Assembly (NCBI GenBank): GCA_947385375.1
Contig: CANDKR010000008.1
Location: forward strand, 1 to 64,000
Reading direction: 5' to 3'
DNA length: 64,000 nt
Origin: an uncultured Clostridia bacterium
Lineage (GTDB): Bacteria; Bacillota; Clostridia; TANB77; CAG-508
Numbering within the stretch: the stretch's first letter is position 1; each line of letters begins with the position of its first letter. The notes under the pieces are model-generated. The model was not told the DNA's origin and made no database searches. It was given only the letters and a program-made list of their open reading frames with translations. This document shows positions 14,725-24,082 of this stretch, piece by piece. The position numbers and the translations under genes were made by a program.

Positions 14725-14812
14725 GTGATAATTTGTTTGTTGAACAAATCTCCTTAAATTTAATCTAATTTGTAGAAAAAAGAATTCTCATTTTTGAGAG
14801 TTCTTTTTTTAT
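14725..14812 (+). ncRNA. Late leader RNA ending in a terminator
   Basis: The predicted transcript from the late promoter contains hairpin ATTTGTT/AACAAAT (14731-14749) and then a terminator: AGAATTCTCA (14781-14790) and TGAGAGTTCT (14795-14804) with one wobble pair, an A tract before and T7 after. It holds no reading frame. Either it is a short RNA of about 90 nt, or it is a leader whose terminator must be overridden to express the late genes. Confidence 0.6.
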
Positions 14813-14832
14813 TTACGAAAGAAGTGATGTAT

Positions 14833-14994
14833 ATGAATTTTAGTATATGTATGAAGTACGAATGTAAAAATTGTAAGAGAAGATTAAAATGTTTTAAGGA
14901 AGAGGTTGATTATAATGGACATTCAAAAAATAAAAATAGAAAATCTAAGACCAGCAAAGTACAATCCAAGAAAAGACCTAAAACCAGGAGATGA
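14833..14994 (+). CDS. Cys-rich basic small protein, 53 aa
   Basis: Starts with MNFSICMKY behind GAAGTGAT. CKNCKRRLKC is a probable zinc site and the tail is a run of Lys, Arg and Ser. The 3' half overlaps the methyltransferase start in another frame, so the tail may only be tolerated overlap. Confidence 0.5.
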   Translation: MNFSICMKYECKNCKRRLKCFKEEVDYNGHSKNKNRKSKTSKVQSKKRPKTRR

Positions 14995-16222
14995 AGAATA
15001 CCAGAAAATAAAAAGAAGCATAGAAGAATTTGGCTTTGTGAGCCCACTAGTAGTAAATAAAGATATGACTGTAATTGGTGGACATCAAAGGCTAAAGGTG
15101 CTAATAGAAATGGGTTATAAAGAAGTAGAGTGCATCGTAGTAGATTTAGACAAAACAAAAGAAAAAGCATTAAATATTGCATTGAATCAAATAAGAGGAG
15201 AGTGGGATACAGAAAAGCTAGAAGCAATTATTCAAGAATTATTACAGGAAGATTTCGATGTTAGTATTACAGGTTTCAATTCTGAAGAAATAGACAATCT
15301 CTTAAATGATTATGCAGAAACAGAAGAGGACGAGTTCGATGTAGAAAAGGCACTTAATGCAATAGATGATCCAATTACAAAAATAGGCGATGTTTGGAAG
15401 CTGGGAAAACATAGATTGATGTGTGGAGACTGCACAAAGTCAGATGATGTAGATAAATTAGTAAATGGTGCAATAATGGACTTATGTGTAACAGATCCAC
15501 CTTACAATGTTGATTATGGCTCGATAAATGAAACAGGATATGGAAAGCCAAGAGATAACGCAAATAAAATACTGAATGATAATATGGATAATGAATCATT
15601 TTATAAATTTTTAAATAATTTTTATAGACAAATGATGAAAGTTTTAAAACCTGGTGGAGTATATTATATATTCCACTCTGACTCGGAAGGTTACAATTTT
15701 AGAAAAGCATTATTGGATGTAGGAGGACAAGTAAAACAGACTTTGATATGGGTTAAAAATAATTTTGTTTTGGGGCGTCAAGATTATCAATGGAAACATG
15801 AGCCTTGTTTATATGGCTGGAAGGATGGAGCAAGTCATTACTTTATAGAAGATAGAACACAAACAACAGTGATTGAAAGTGCAAAACCGAATTACAAGAA
15901 AATGAAGAAGGAAGAATTGATAAAGACTATAGAAGAAATGGAAAACAAAATTAAAACAACAATAATGAATGAAGATAAACCTACAGTAAATGATTTGCAT
16001 CCCACAATGAAACCAATAAGATTATTGGCAAGACAAATTAAAAATAGTAGCAGAATAAATGAAAATGTGCTGGATCTATTTGGAGGAAGTGGCTCAACTT
16101 TAATAGCTGCAGAAGAAACACATAGGATTTGTTATATGATGGAACTAGATCCAAAGTATTGTGATGTTATAGTAAAGCGATGGGAGAGTTTAACTGGAGA
16201 AAAAGCTGTTCTTGCAAAATAG
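14915..16222 (+). CDS. ParB-N/DNA adenine methyltransferase fusion
   Basis: 435 aa. Residues 1-110 form a ParB/Sulfiredoxin-like domain (NPRKDLKPGDEEYQKIKRSI and IGGHQRLKVL). The rest is a DNA methyltransferase with catalytic DPPYN near residue 193 and the AdoMet motif LFGGSGSTL near the C terminus, an order typical of beta-class N6-adenine or N4-cytosine enzymes. No endonuclease is adjacent, so it is an orphan. Orphan phage methyltransferases may protect DNA from host restriction or mark it for packaging. The ATG at 14915 has GGAAGAGG upstream. Confidence 0.92.
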   Translation: MDIQKIKIENLRPAKYNPRKDLKPGDEEYQKIKRSIEEFGFVSPLVVNKDMTVIGGHQRLKVLIEMGYKEVECIVVDLDKTKEKALNIALNQIRGEWDTEKLEAIIQELLQEDFDVSITGFNSEEIDNLLNDYAETEEDEFDVEKALNAIDDPITKIGDVWKLGKHRLMCGDCTKSDDVDKLVNGAIMDLCVTDPPYNVDYGSINETGYGKPRDNANKILNDNMDNESFYKFLNNFYRQMMKVLKPGGVYYIFHSDSEGYNFRKALLDVGGQVKQTLIWVKNNFVLGRQDYQWKHEPCLYGWKDGASHYFIEDRTQTTVIESAKPNYKKMKKEELIKTIEEMENKIKTTIMNEDKPTVNDLHPTMKPIRLLARQIKNSSRINENVLDLFGGSGSTLIAAEETHRICYMMELDPKYCDVIVKRWESLTGEKAVLAK

Positions 16223-16235
16223 GTGGTGATTATAT

Positions 16236-16943
16236 GTGAATATCGAAGATATAAAAAAGGATTATTTAGAAGGCTTGAAATATAAAGAAATACAAGACAA
16301 ATACAATACTACATATAATCAGCTCATTTATTTAATAAAAAAACATAAATGGAAAAGACCAAGCAACAGAAGCAAAGTACAAAAAGGTAATAAAAACGCT
16401 AAAGGAAACAAAGGCGGACGAGCTCCTAAAAGAAATAAAAATGCATTAAAGACTGGAGAATATGAAAACATATTCTCCAGTCTTTTGTCAGAAGAAGAAA
16501 CAAAGCTTTTTAATGACTTTAAAATACAGGATAAGAAGAAAGCATTGATGGAAGAATTAAAAATTTTAACAATAAGAGAACACAGGATGCTTTCAAGAAT
16601 TAAAAGCTTACAGGAAAGAAATAAAGATATGACAGTTCAGAGTATCTCTAAAACGAATACACAAAATGAACATTGGACTTCAGATACAATAACTACTCAT
16701 ACACAAATAGAAAATACAACAATAGCAATACAAAGAATAGAGGAAGCACTTACTAGAGTGCAAGAAGCCAAAAGAAGATCTATAGATAGCCTAAACAAAA
16801 TAGGACTAGATGAAAAGCGAATGTCAATAGAAAAAGAAAAGCTAAAACTAGAACAGAAAAGATTTGAGTTAGAACTACAAAATGCAGAAGGTGAAGAAAT
16901 TGAAGATTTAACGGAAACGGATCGTGATATCTATGGCAGTTAG
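16236..16943 (+). CDS. terS: Terminase small subunit
   Basis: 235 aa. An N-terminal helix-turn-helix (KYKEIQDKYNTTYNQLIYLI), then a basic Gly/Asn/Lys linker (GNKNAKGNKGGRAPKRNKNA) and long helices match phage terminase small subunits that recognise pac/cos DNA. The start is GTG at 16236 with AGGTGGTG upstream. The end overlaps the large subunit by 11 bp. Confidence 0.9.
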   Translation: MNIEDIKKDYLEGLKYKEIQDKYNTTYNQLIYLIKKHKWKRPSNRSKVQKGNKNAKGNKGGRAPKRNKNALKTGEYENIFSSLLSEEETKLFNDFKIQDKKKALMEELKILTIREHRMLSRIKSLQERNKDMTVQSISKTNTQNEHWTSDTITTHTQIENTTIAIQRIEEALTRVQEAKRRSIDSLNKIGLDEKRMSIEKEKLKLEQKRFELELQNAEGEEIEDLTETDRDIYGS

Positions 16944-18285
16944 AACAGTAAAAAGAAAAAAAACAATTCCATTTTCTTTTGGAGAAAAACATAAAAATTA
17001 CATAAAAGCTTGTGAAAATAATACTTATAACATTGTAGAAGGTGCAGTTAGAGCTGGAAAAACGGTAGATAATGTGTATGCTTTTGCACATGAATTAAAA
17101 ACAACACCTGATAAAATTCATTTAGCAACAGGATCTACAAGTGCAAATGCTAAATTAAATATTGGTGATGCAAATGGTTTTGGATTAGAACACATATTCA
17201 GAGGTCAGTGTAAGTGGGGAAAATATAAAGGAAATGAATGTATATATGTCAAAGGTCCAGATACTAAATACAAACAGAAAATAGTAATTTTTGCAGGTGC
17301 AGCAAAAGAAGATAGTTACAAAAAAATTCGTGGTAATTCTTACGGCATGTGGATAGCGACAGAGATTAACTTACATCACGACAAAACAATAAAAGAAGCT
17401 TTTAATAGACAATTGGCTGCACAAAGAAGAAAAATATTTTGGGATTTAAACCCTGATAATCCTAATGCAAAAATATATGTCGATTATATAGATAAATATG
17501 CAAAAAAGCACAAAGAAGGTATTTTGCTTGGTGGATATAATTACGAGCATTTTACAATTTTTGATAATATAAATATTTCAGACTTAAGAAAACAAGAAAT
17601 AATAAGTCAATACGATAAAACTAGCATTTGGTACTTAAGAGATATTGAAGGCAAAAGATGTATTGCTGAAGGTTTATGTTATAGAACATTTGCTAATAAT
17701 CCTCTTCTATTTAGAATTTCAAGAGAAGAGGCTAAGAAAAAAATATCTAAAATTATTATTGGAGTCGATTTTGGAGGTACTGGATCAGGACATTCTTTTG
17801 TAGCTACAGGTATTAGTAGAGATTATAAATATGTTATTGGATTAGCAAGCGAAAGACATTTTGGAGATATAGATCCTACAAAATTAGGCGAACTATTTGT
17901 TGACTTTGTATTAAAAGTAATAAATGTTTATGGAATGCCAGACATTTGTTATGCAGATAGTGCAGAGCAAGTTTTAATACGTGGACTTCAAAAAGCATTG
18001 ATGAATGCTAATATATTGTTAATTATTGAGGATGCTTGGAAAACGGTCATAAATGGCAGAATAAGGGCAACTAATAGGCTGTTTGGGCAAAAGAGATTAT
18101 GGCTAACTGAAGATTGTGAAACTTTAGAAATTGCTTTCTGTACAGCAGTTTGGAATCCTAAAGTATTAACTGAAGATGAGAGATTAGATGATGGAACTTC
18201 TGACATAGATAGCTTAGATGGTTTCGAGTATACAATAGAAAGAGATATTGACCTACTAATAATAACGGAGGATGAAGATGTTTAG
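16933..18285 (+). CDS. terL: Terminase large subunit
   Basis: 450 aa, two-domain packaging motor. Walker A is EGAVRAGKT (Lys at about residue 43) and the ATPase coupling region follows. The nuclease domain starts at IIGVDFGGTGSG, and DICYADSAEQVL carries another metal ligand. The ATG at 16933 lies inside the small-subunit gene and has only a weak site, so translational coupling is likely. The alternative GTG at 16924 has no better site. Confidence 0.94.
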   Translation: MAVRTVKRKKTIPFSFGEKHKNYIKACENNTYNIVEGAVRAGKTVDNVYAFAHELKTTPDKIHLATGSTSANAKLNIGDANGFGLEHIFRGQCKWGKYKGNECIYVKGPDTKYKQKIVIFAGAAKEDSYKKIRGNSYGMWIATEINLHHDKTIKEAFNRQLAAQRRKIFWDLNPDNPNAKIYVDYIDKYAKKHKEGILLGGYNYEHFTIFDNINISDLRKQEIISQYDKTSIWYLRDIEGKRCIAEGLCYRTFANNPLLFRISREEAKKKISKIIIGVDFGGTGSGHSFVATGISRDYKYVIGLASERHFGDIDPTKLGELFVDFVLKVINVYGMPDICYADSAEQVLIRGLQKALMNANILLIIEDAWKTVINGRIRATNRLFGQKRLWLTEDCETLEIAFCTAVWNPKVLTEDERLDDGTSDIDSLDGFEYTIERDIDLLIITEDEDV

Positions 18286-19702
18286 TAAATTCATAGGTTG
18301 GATAAGGAGTGTAATAAATAAAATGTTTAATACTAATATTGAAACAAAGTTTAATGTAGACATTGCTGTTTCTAATAAAATGTCAACGGCAATAAGCAAA
18401 TGGGAAAAAATGTATAAAGATGAAGCACCTTGGATAGATGACAAAGTGATTAGTACAGGATTGCCAGCATCTATTGCACGTGAATTTGCTACAGCAACAT
18501 TAGTAGAATTTAAAAGTGAAATAACAGGTAGTAAAAGAGCAGATTATTTAAATAATCAGTACAAAAAATTAAAGAAAAATTTAAGAAGAAACTTAGAATA
18601 TGGTTGTGCAATAGGAAGTATGGTATTAAAACCTTATGTAGCTAATGGGCAATTAAATATAGACATAGTAAAAGGAACTAATTTTTTTCCAGTAGAATAC
18701 AACAGTAACGGTGAATGTACTTCAGGAATTTTTGCTTCTAGAAAAATTATTGGAAAGTATTACTATACTAGATTAGAGTATCACAATTTAGATTTGAGTA
18801 GAAAATCTTATTCAATTATAAATAAAGCGTATATGAGTTCAAGCGAAGAAATACTAGGACAAGAAGTATCTTTAAAAACTATACCAGACTGGTCTAACAT
18901 TCAAGAAATCGTTAATATAGAGAATATCGAAAAACCTCTTTTTGGATATTTTAGAGTGCCTTTTGCAAATACAATAGATCCAGATAGTCCATGTGGTGTT
19001 TCAGTATATTCGAGAGCTGAAAATCTAATAAAAGAAGCTGATAAACAGTTTTCAAGACTAATTTGGGAATTTGAGGGATCTGAATTAGCAATTGATGCAG
19101 ATCCTACAGTTCTAAAAACAACTGGAGTAATACGTGAGAAATATAAATTGCCAGAATTAAAGGATAGATTATTTAGAGCTACTGGAAGCAATAAAGACGG
19201 TAAGTCATTTTATGAAATATTTAGTCCCCAAATTAGAGAAACAGAGCTATACAAAGGATTCAATGATATATTAAAGAGAATAGAATTTGTCTGTGGATTG
19301 GCTTATGGAACAATATCTGATCCAGCATTGATAGAAAAAACAGCAACTGAAATTATGAGTGCAAAACAGAGAAGTTATGCTACTGTATCAGATATTCAAC
19401 AAGCATTAGAAGATGCTTTAAATGATATGATTTATGCTATGGATGTACTTGCTACATTATACAACTTAACACCAAGAGGCAATTACGAGGCAAGCTACGA
19501 ATGGGACGATAGTATAATTATAGATAGTGAATCAGAACAAAGAATAAGACAACAAGAAGTTAGAGAGAATCTGAGAACAAAAATAAGTTATTTAATGTGG
19601 AGATATGGGTTTACAGAAAAACAAGCACAGGAAGAACTTGAGCGAATAAAAGCAGAAACAGAAGAGCAAGAAAAAAGTTTGTTTAATCAACAAGTAGAAT
19701 AG
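18278..19702 (+). CDS. Portal protein
   Basis: 474 aa, SPP1/A118-type portal. It is placed right after terL and shows EMYKDEAPW-like and GCAIGSMVLKPYV segments, EFVCGLAYGTISDP, the EIMSAKQRSYATVSDIQQAL crown helix, and an acidic C terminus. It forms the dodecameric channel through which DNA is packaged. I chose the ATG at 18278, six bases after GGAGG; an ATG two codons earlier lies too close. Confidence 0.92.
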   Translation: MFSKFIGWIRSVINKMFNTNIETKFNVDIAVSNKMSTAISKWEKMYKDEAPWIDDKVISTGLPASIAREFATATLVEFKSEITGSKRADYLNNQYKKLKKNLRRNLEYGCAIGSMVLKPYVANGQLNIDIVKGTNFFPVEYNSNGECTSGIFASRKIIGKYYYTRLEYHNLDLSRKSYSIINKAYMSSSEEILGQEVSLKTIPDWSNIQEIVNIENIEKPLFGYFRVPFANTIDPDSPCGVSVYSRAENLIKEADKQFSRLIWEFEGSELAIDADPTVLKTTGVIREKYKLPELKDRLFRATGSNKDGKSFYEIFSPQIRETELYKGFNDILKRIEFVCGLAYGTISDPALIEKTATEIMSAKQRSYATVSDIQQALEDALNDMIYAMDVLATLYNLTPRGNYEASYEWDDSIIIDSESEQRIRQQEVRENLRTKISYLMWRYGFTEKQAQEELERIKAETEEQEKSLFNQQVE

Positions 19703-19714
19703 AGGTGATATGTA

Positions 19715-21232
19715 TTGTTATCACCAAACGATTTAGAATATATTGCAGATGACATTATAGATGTTTATAGTAAATTAAATGAAAGAATTGTTGAAGATAT
19801 TGCGAGAAGATTAGTAAATGCAGGAACGATGACAGAATCAGCACGATGGCAAATTCAAGTAGCGCAAGAAGCAGGTTTGTTATACGATAATGTATTAGAA
19901 ATGGTTTCTGATAATATGGAACTATCTAAAAAGACAGTAAATAAAATTTTTAAAGATGCTGCAATAGAAAGTTTAGAATTTGACGATACCATCTATAAAA
20001 AAGCTGGTTTAAATCCTATTCCAATTATGCAAAGTGAAAATATGCTAAACATATTGAAAGCAGGTTTGAGTAAAACGAATTGGAATATTAGTAATTTGTG
20101 TATGACAACGGTTGCAGATGCTCAGGATATATTCACAAGTGCATTAGATGAAGCTTATCTTGATGTAATATCTGGAGCATTTGATTATAATACGGCCATA
20201 TTTAATGCTATAGAAAAAGTATCTGCAGAAGGTACTCATATTGTTTATCCGAGCGGATATAAAAGCAAGTTAGATGTTGCAGTTAGAAAAAATGTTGTAA
20301 CAGGAATATCACAAACAACTGGAACAATGCAACTTGAAAGAGCTCATGAGATGAAAAACGACTTAATGGAAATAACAGCTCACGAAGGGGCTAGACCTAC
20401 GCATGCGTTATGGCAAGGTAAAATTGTTAGTTTATCAGGTAGACCAGGATATTTGAGTTTGACAGATATAGGCTATGGTAAAGCTGATGGCTTTAAAGGC
20501 ATTCATTGCAGACATGATTGGTTCCCTTTCTATGAAGGTATTAGTCAAAGAGCTTATTCTGACAAGGAACTTAAGAATCTAGATAATCAGACTGTAAGAT
20601 ATAATGGCCAAGACATAAAAATATATGATGCAAGACAAATGCAAAGAAAAATGGAAGCTGATATTAGAGAAATTAAAAGAGAACTTGCAGGATATAATGG
20701 AATATTAATTTCTAATACAGATAATCATCAATTGTTGGATGAGGCAAAGTCAAAGTTTGATTTAAAATCAGCTGAATGGAAACAAAAGGAAAATATTTTA
20801 GATGATTTTTCTAGACAAACAGGTTTATTTAGAGATGTTTCAAGAGAAAGATTAAATAAATTTGATAGAAGTGTGTCTCAAAAGGCTGTTCACGCTAGCA
20901 AGAATATTGAAAAAAATAAAAATATGTTATATAATAATACTACTAAATTAGAAAAACAATTGATGTTTAAAGATTTAGAAAGTGAATTGATGAGTTTTAT
21001 TCCATTACATACTGAGATAACTAACATCAAAGATATTGCTGGAGGAAATTCATGTAGAGTATTTAGAAAAGCTGAAAGTTTAGCCAATATGTATAATACT
21101 AGTCCAAAAGATTGGATTAAACGAGTAGGCAAAATAGAAAGTGATAAATATATTTTTGATATACATTGGGAGGAATGTACATTGGGAATAAAAACAGGTT
21201 GGAAAATAAAAAATAAGAAACTTAGGAGATAG
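19715..21232 (+). CDS. Minor capsid protein (phage_min_cap2/MuF type) with extra C-terminal domain
   Basis: 505 aa. Residues 1-310 match minor capsid protein 2 of Firmicutes phages, with TAHEGARPTHALWQGKI and GFKGIHCRHDWFPF as landmarks. After a helical linker (310-420) comes a compact domain containing RKAESLANMYNTSPKDW, KRVGKIESDKYIFDIHWEE and a basic tail. Similar small domains are attached to other MuF proteins and some are ejected nucleases or other effectors; the activity here is unknown. The start is TTG at 19715 with AGAGGTGAT upstream; the nearby ATG gives only eight codons. Confidence 0.85.
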   Translation: MLSPNDLEYIADDIIDVYSKLNERIVEDIARRLVNAGTMTESARWQIQVAQEAGLLYDNVLEMVSDNMELSKKTVNKIFKDAAIESLEFDDTIYKKAGLNPIPIMQSENMLNILKAGLSKTNWNISNLCMTTVADAQDIFTSALDEAYLDVISGAFDYNTAIFNAIEKVSAEGTHIVYPSGYKSKLDVAVRKNVVTGISQTTGTMQLERAHEMKNDLMEITAHEGARPTHALWQGKIVSLSGRPGYLSLTDIGYGKADGFKGIHCRHDWFPFYEGISQRAYSDKELKNLDNQTVRYNGQDIKIYDARQMQRKMEADIREIKRELAGYNGILISNTDNHQLLDEAKSKFDLKSAEWKQKENILDDFSRQTGLFRDVSRERLNKFDRSVSQKAVHASKNIEKNKNMLYNNTTKLEKQLMFKDLESELMSFIPLHTEITNIKDIAGGNSCRVFRKAESLANMYNTSPKDWIKRVGKIESDKYIFDIHWEECTLGIKTGWKIKNKKLRR

Positions 21233-21236
21233 AATA

Positions 21237-21527
21237 ATGAAAAGACAAGTTTATCAGTCAGAAACAGATAATTATATAGAAATGGAAGTAATAGCAAAAG
21301 TCAGATATATTGGTGTAAGTTTTGGTATAGATGCGTTAACTGATGGAAAAGTATATGATGTTATTGCTATTGAGGATAACATGTTAAGAGTAGTAGACGA
21401 TAGTGGTGAAGATTACTTATATTCAATTGCTCAGCCAGCTGATTTAGTGGAACCAGAAAAACTAAGCGGCAGATGGGAAATTGTAGAAGATACTAAAGAA
21501 AAAGAATTAGAAAAATTAATAAAATAA
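21237..21527 (+). CDS. Beta-rich phage protein next to minor capsid gene, 96 aa
   Basis: VRYIGVSFGIDALTDGKVYD and RVVDDSGEDYLYS match a small protein common in Firmicutes genomes and phages, predicted all-beta. It begins four bases after the minor capsid gene. A neutralising partner of the minor capsid C-terminal domain is one possibility, purely from position. Confidence 0.7.
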   Translation: MKRQVYQSETDNYIEMEVIAKVRYIGVSFGIDALTDGKVYDVIAIEDNMLRVVDDSGEDYLYSIAQPADLVEPEKLSGRWEIVEDTKEKELEKLIK

Positions 21528-21552
21528 ATAGATAACTAAATAAGGTTAAATT

Positions 21553-21582
21553 ATAGACGTTCAGAAGAACGTCTATTTTTTA
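21553..21582 (+). terminator. Terminator before the capsid operon
   Basis: ATAGACGTTC (21553-21562) and GAACGTCTAT (21567-21576) pair perfectly around AGAA and are followed by T6. It separates packaging genes from the scaffold and capsid genes. A leader (21591-21675) with alternative pairings GTACTT/AAGTAC and CTTGTA/TACAAG follows, with no reading frame. Confidence 0.82.
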
Positions 21583-21675
21583 TATAAAAAATTCGAGTAC
21601 TTGTAGCTCGTAATAAGTACAAGCAGACAGAGAAGAGAAACTCGTAGAAAATCGTAGCTGGGAAAGGAATGTATT

Positions 21676-22266
21676 ATGAACAGAAAAATTATTGAAGATC
21701 AATTGAAAGCTTCAGGAATAACAGATGAGGCTGAGCTTAAAAAAGCAGTGGACAAAATTTTGGAAGAAAATGGCAAAGACATTACTTCTTTAAAGACACA
21801 AATCACTACATTAAAAGAAGAAGTAGAAGTACAGAAGGGAGTTGTCGAAACTAAAAATTCTAAAATTAAGGAATTAGAGGGAGTAGATGTAGAAGCTTTA
21901 AAAGCTGCAGAATATGAAAGAGGTAAGGCTGAAGGTGCTAAAGAAGTTGAAGACATGAAGTTCGATACAGCCCTAGAAACTGCCTTAAAGGGTTTCAAAG
22001 TAAAAGATAAAGCATCTATAATGGGGCATTTAGACATGAAAGCAATTGGAAAAGAGAAAGATGAAAGTGGAAAGTTTAAAATGACTGGTTTGGAAGAACA
22101 AATCAAAACAATTAAAGAAAAAGATAATGGAAAGTACAGCTATCTTTTTGAAGGAGAAGGAAATCCACCACCACAGTTCAGTACGCAACAAACTAACAAT
22201 TCAAACGCAAGTACTGCAAATGATACCTTGTTAGGAGCTTTAAAAGAAAAATTTGATCAAAAATAG
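21676..22266 (+). CDS. Scaffold protein (phage_GP20 type)
   Basis: 196 aa. The N-terminal long coiled coil (ILEENGKDITSLKTQITTLK onward) is followed by AEYERGKAEGAKEVED and FDTALETALKGFKVKD, the GP20 minor structural/scaffold pattern. It assists capsid assembly and then leaves. It lies directly upstream of the major capsid gene, with GGAAAGGA before the ATG. Confidence 0.9.
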   Translation: MNRKIIEDQLKASGITDEAELKKAVDKILEENGKDITSLKTQITTLKEEVEVQKGVVETKNSKIKELEGVDVEALKAAEYERGKAEGAKEVEDMKFDTALETALKGFKVKDKASIMGHLDMKAIGKEKDESGKFKMTGLEEQIKTIKEKDNGKYSYLFEGEGNPPPQFSTQQTNNSNASTANDTLLGALKEKFDQK

Positions 22267-22277
22267 GAGGTAATTAA

Positions 22278-23258
22278 ATGATTACATTGCAAGAAGCCAA
22301 AGTTGGTATGGCAGATAGAGTAGACCAACAAGTAATTGATGAATTTAGAAGGGGATCATTATTATTAGATTTGTTAATATTTGATGATGCAGTATCTCCA
22401 GGAACAGGAGGAAGTACTTTAACTTACGGTTATATGAAGTTAAAGACACCATCAACAGCAGCATTTAGAGAAATCAATAAAGAATATTCAGATGATGAGA
22501 ATGCTTCAAATGAAGCTAAAAGAGAAAAAGCAACTGCTGATTTAAAGATATTTGGAGGAGAATTTAAGATTGACAGAGTTATTGCAAAATCTTCTGGTGC
22601 AGTTGATGAAGTAGATTTTCAAATGAAAGAAAAAATTAAAGGAGCTATAAATTTATTCCATTACACAGTTATAAACGGTGATGCTAATACAAATGCAAAA
22701 GAGTTTGATGGATTAGATACTTTATTAACTGGATCTAGTACAGAGTACAATATTGAAACAGCAGTTGATTTGTCAACATCTGAAAAGATGGATACAAATT
22801 ACAAAGCATTTTTAGATATGATGGACGATTTTGTTAGCAAAATGCAAGGCAAACCTCATATATTCTTAATGAATAGCGTAATGAAAACTAAAATGAAAGG
22901 AATTGCAAGGAGAGCTGGATACTATTCAAGAAGTGAGGATGCTTTTGGAAGAACAGTTGATAATTGGGATGGAATTCCTATGCAGGATTTAGAAGAATAT
23001 TACGATCCATCAACAAAGAAAACAATTCCTTGTGTTCCAATAGATACTGTAGAAGGAACAACAGATATTTATGCAGTTCAAATTGCAAAAGATGGATTTC
23101 ATGGTGTTTCTTTACAAGGAGAGAAAATTATATCTACTTGTTTGCCTAATTTTGATGAAGCAGGTGCAGTAAAGAAAGGTGATGTTGAAATGGTAGCAGC
23201 AGTTGTATTAAAAAATTCATTAAAAGCAGGAGTATTCAGAAAAATTAAGGTAAAATAA
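22278..23258 (+). CDS. Major capsid protein, HK97 fold
   Basis: 326 aa. It begins with LQEAKVGMADRVDQQVIDEF and includes GGEFKIDRVI and KPHIFLMNSVMKTKMK, typical of the capsid group used with GP20 scaffolds; the C-terminal strand is SLKAGVFRKIKV. AGGAGGTAATTAA lies upstream. It is probably among the most strongly translated phage genes. Confidence 0.92.
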   Translation: MITLQEAKVGMADRVDQQVIDEFRRGSLLLDLLIFDDAVSPGTGGSTLTYGYMKLKTPSTAAFREINKEYSDDENASNEAKREKATADLKIFGGEFKIDRVIAKSSGAVDEVDFQMKEKIKGAINLFHYTVINGDANTNAKEFDGLDTLLTGSSTEYNIETAVDLSTSEKMDTNYKAFLDMMDDFVSKMQGKPHIFLMNSVMKTKMKGIARRAGYYSRSEDAFGRTVDNWDGIPMQDLEEYYDPSTKKTIPCVPIDTVEGTTDIYAVQIAKDGFHGVSLQGEKIISTCLPNFDEAGAVKKGDVEMVAAVVLKNSLKAGVFRKIKVK

Positions 23259-23278
23259 ATTTGGAGGTTTAAGATAAT

Positions 23279-23677
23279 ATGAAAGCAAAAATTATTTTAA
23301 ATCAACCATTAACACAAGATAGGTATGGGCTTCACTTTGATAGAGGTGAAGCCTATACTGATAATGAGTATTTAATAAGAAAATTACAGTCAAAGGGTGT
23401 TAAGGTTGAGATTATTAAAGAAGAAAAAACAATTGATGAAATGACTGTTGCAGAATTAAAAGAATATGCAACAAAAAATAAAATTGAAATACCATCAAAT
23501 GTTAAAGCTAAAGCGGATATTCTTGATTTTTTGAAAAATTATAAAGAAGATCCAGGAGAAAATGCAAAAGAAGATTTAAAAGTAAATCCAGAAGAAAACA
23601 ACAACGAAGATACTGGAGAAAATTCAGAAGATAATCATCAAAAAGGTGAGCCTGAAGGTAATAGCAACGAAAACTAA
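23279..23677 (+). CDS. Head protein with HeH/SAP-like motif
   Basis: 132 aa. The N-terminal 45 residues are beta-rich. TIDEMTVAELKEYATKNKIE is a HeH/Rho-N-like helix-extended loop-helix motif found in small head proteins behind capsid genes. The C-terminal third is acidic and Asn/Glu rich. GGAGGT lies upstream. Confidence 0.75.
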   Translation: MKAKIILNQPLTQDRYGLHFDRGEAYTDNEYLIRKLQSKGVKVEIIKEEKTIDEMTVAELKEYATKNKIEIPSNVKAKADILDFLKNYKEDPGENAKEDLKVNPEENNNEDTGENSEDNHQKGEPEGNSNEN

Positions 23678-23691
23678 TAAAGAGGTAAATT

Positions 23692-24081
23692 ATGACAAAA
23701 TATGTAGATGAGAACTATTATAAGAACTCGTATAAAGGTGCTTTAGATGTAGAGCAACTTGAAAACTTAATAATTACGGCAAGCAAACATATTCAAAATC
23801 ATACGTCAAATAGAGCTGATTCTAGCATGGAAGAAGTGAAATATTGTTGCTGTGTTTTAGTTGATAAAATCCAAGAATACAATACCAAAAAAGCAGAAAA
23901 TAAGAAGCAGGGTAGAAAAAAATCTGAAACTGTTGGAAAATGGGCTGTTAATTATGCTGACGTGAAAACGGATAAAGAACTAGAGAAAGAACTTGAGGAA
24001 GAGATAGATAATATTATTAAGTTTTATTTATTAGATATCACAGATAAAGATGGGGTAAATCTTTTATATAGGGGGAATTAA
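23692..24081 (+). CDS. Head-tail connector protein
   Basis: 129 aa. TKYVDENYYKNSYKGALDVE and the helical build fit the gp6/gp15-type adaptor that follows capsid genes in siphoviruses. A Cys-rich segment KYCCCVLVDK is unusual. One base separates it from the next gene. Confidence 0.7.
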   Translation: MTKYVDENYYKNSYKGALDVEQLENLIITASKHIQNHTSNRADSSMEEVKYCCCVLVDKIQEYNTKKAENKKQGRKKSETVGKWAVNYADVKTDKELEKELEEEIDNIIKFYLLDITDKDGVNLLYRGN

Positions 24082-24082
24082 G

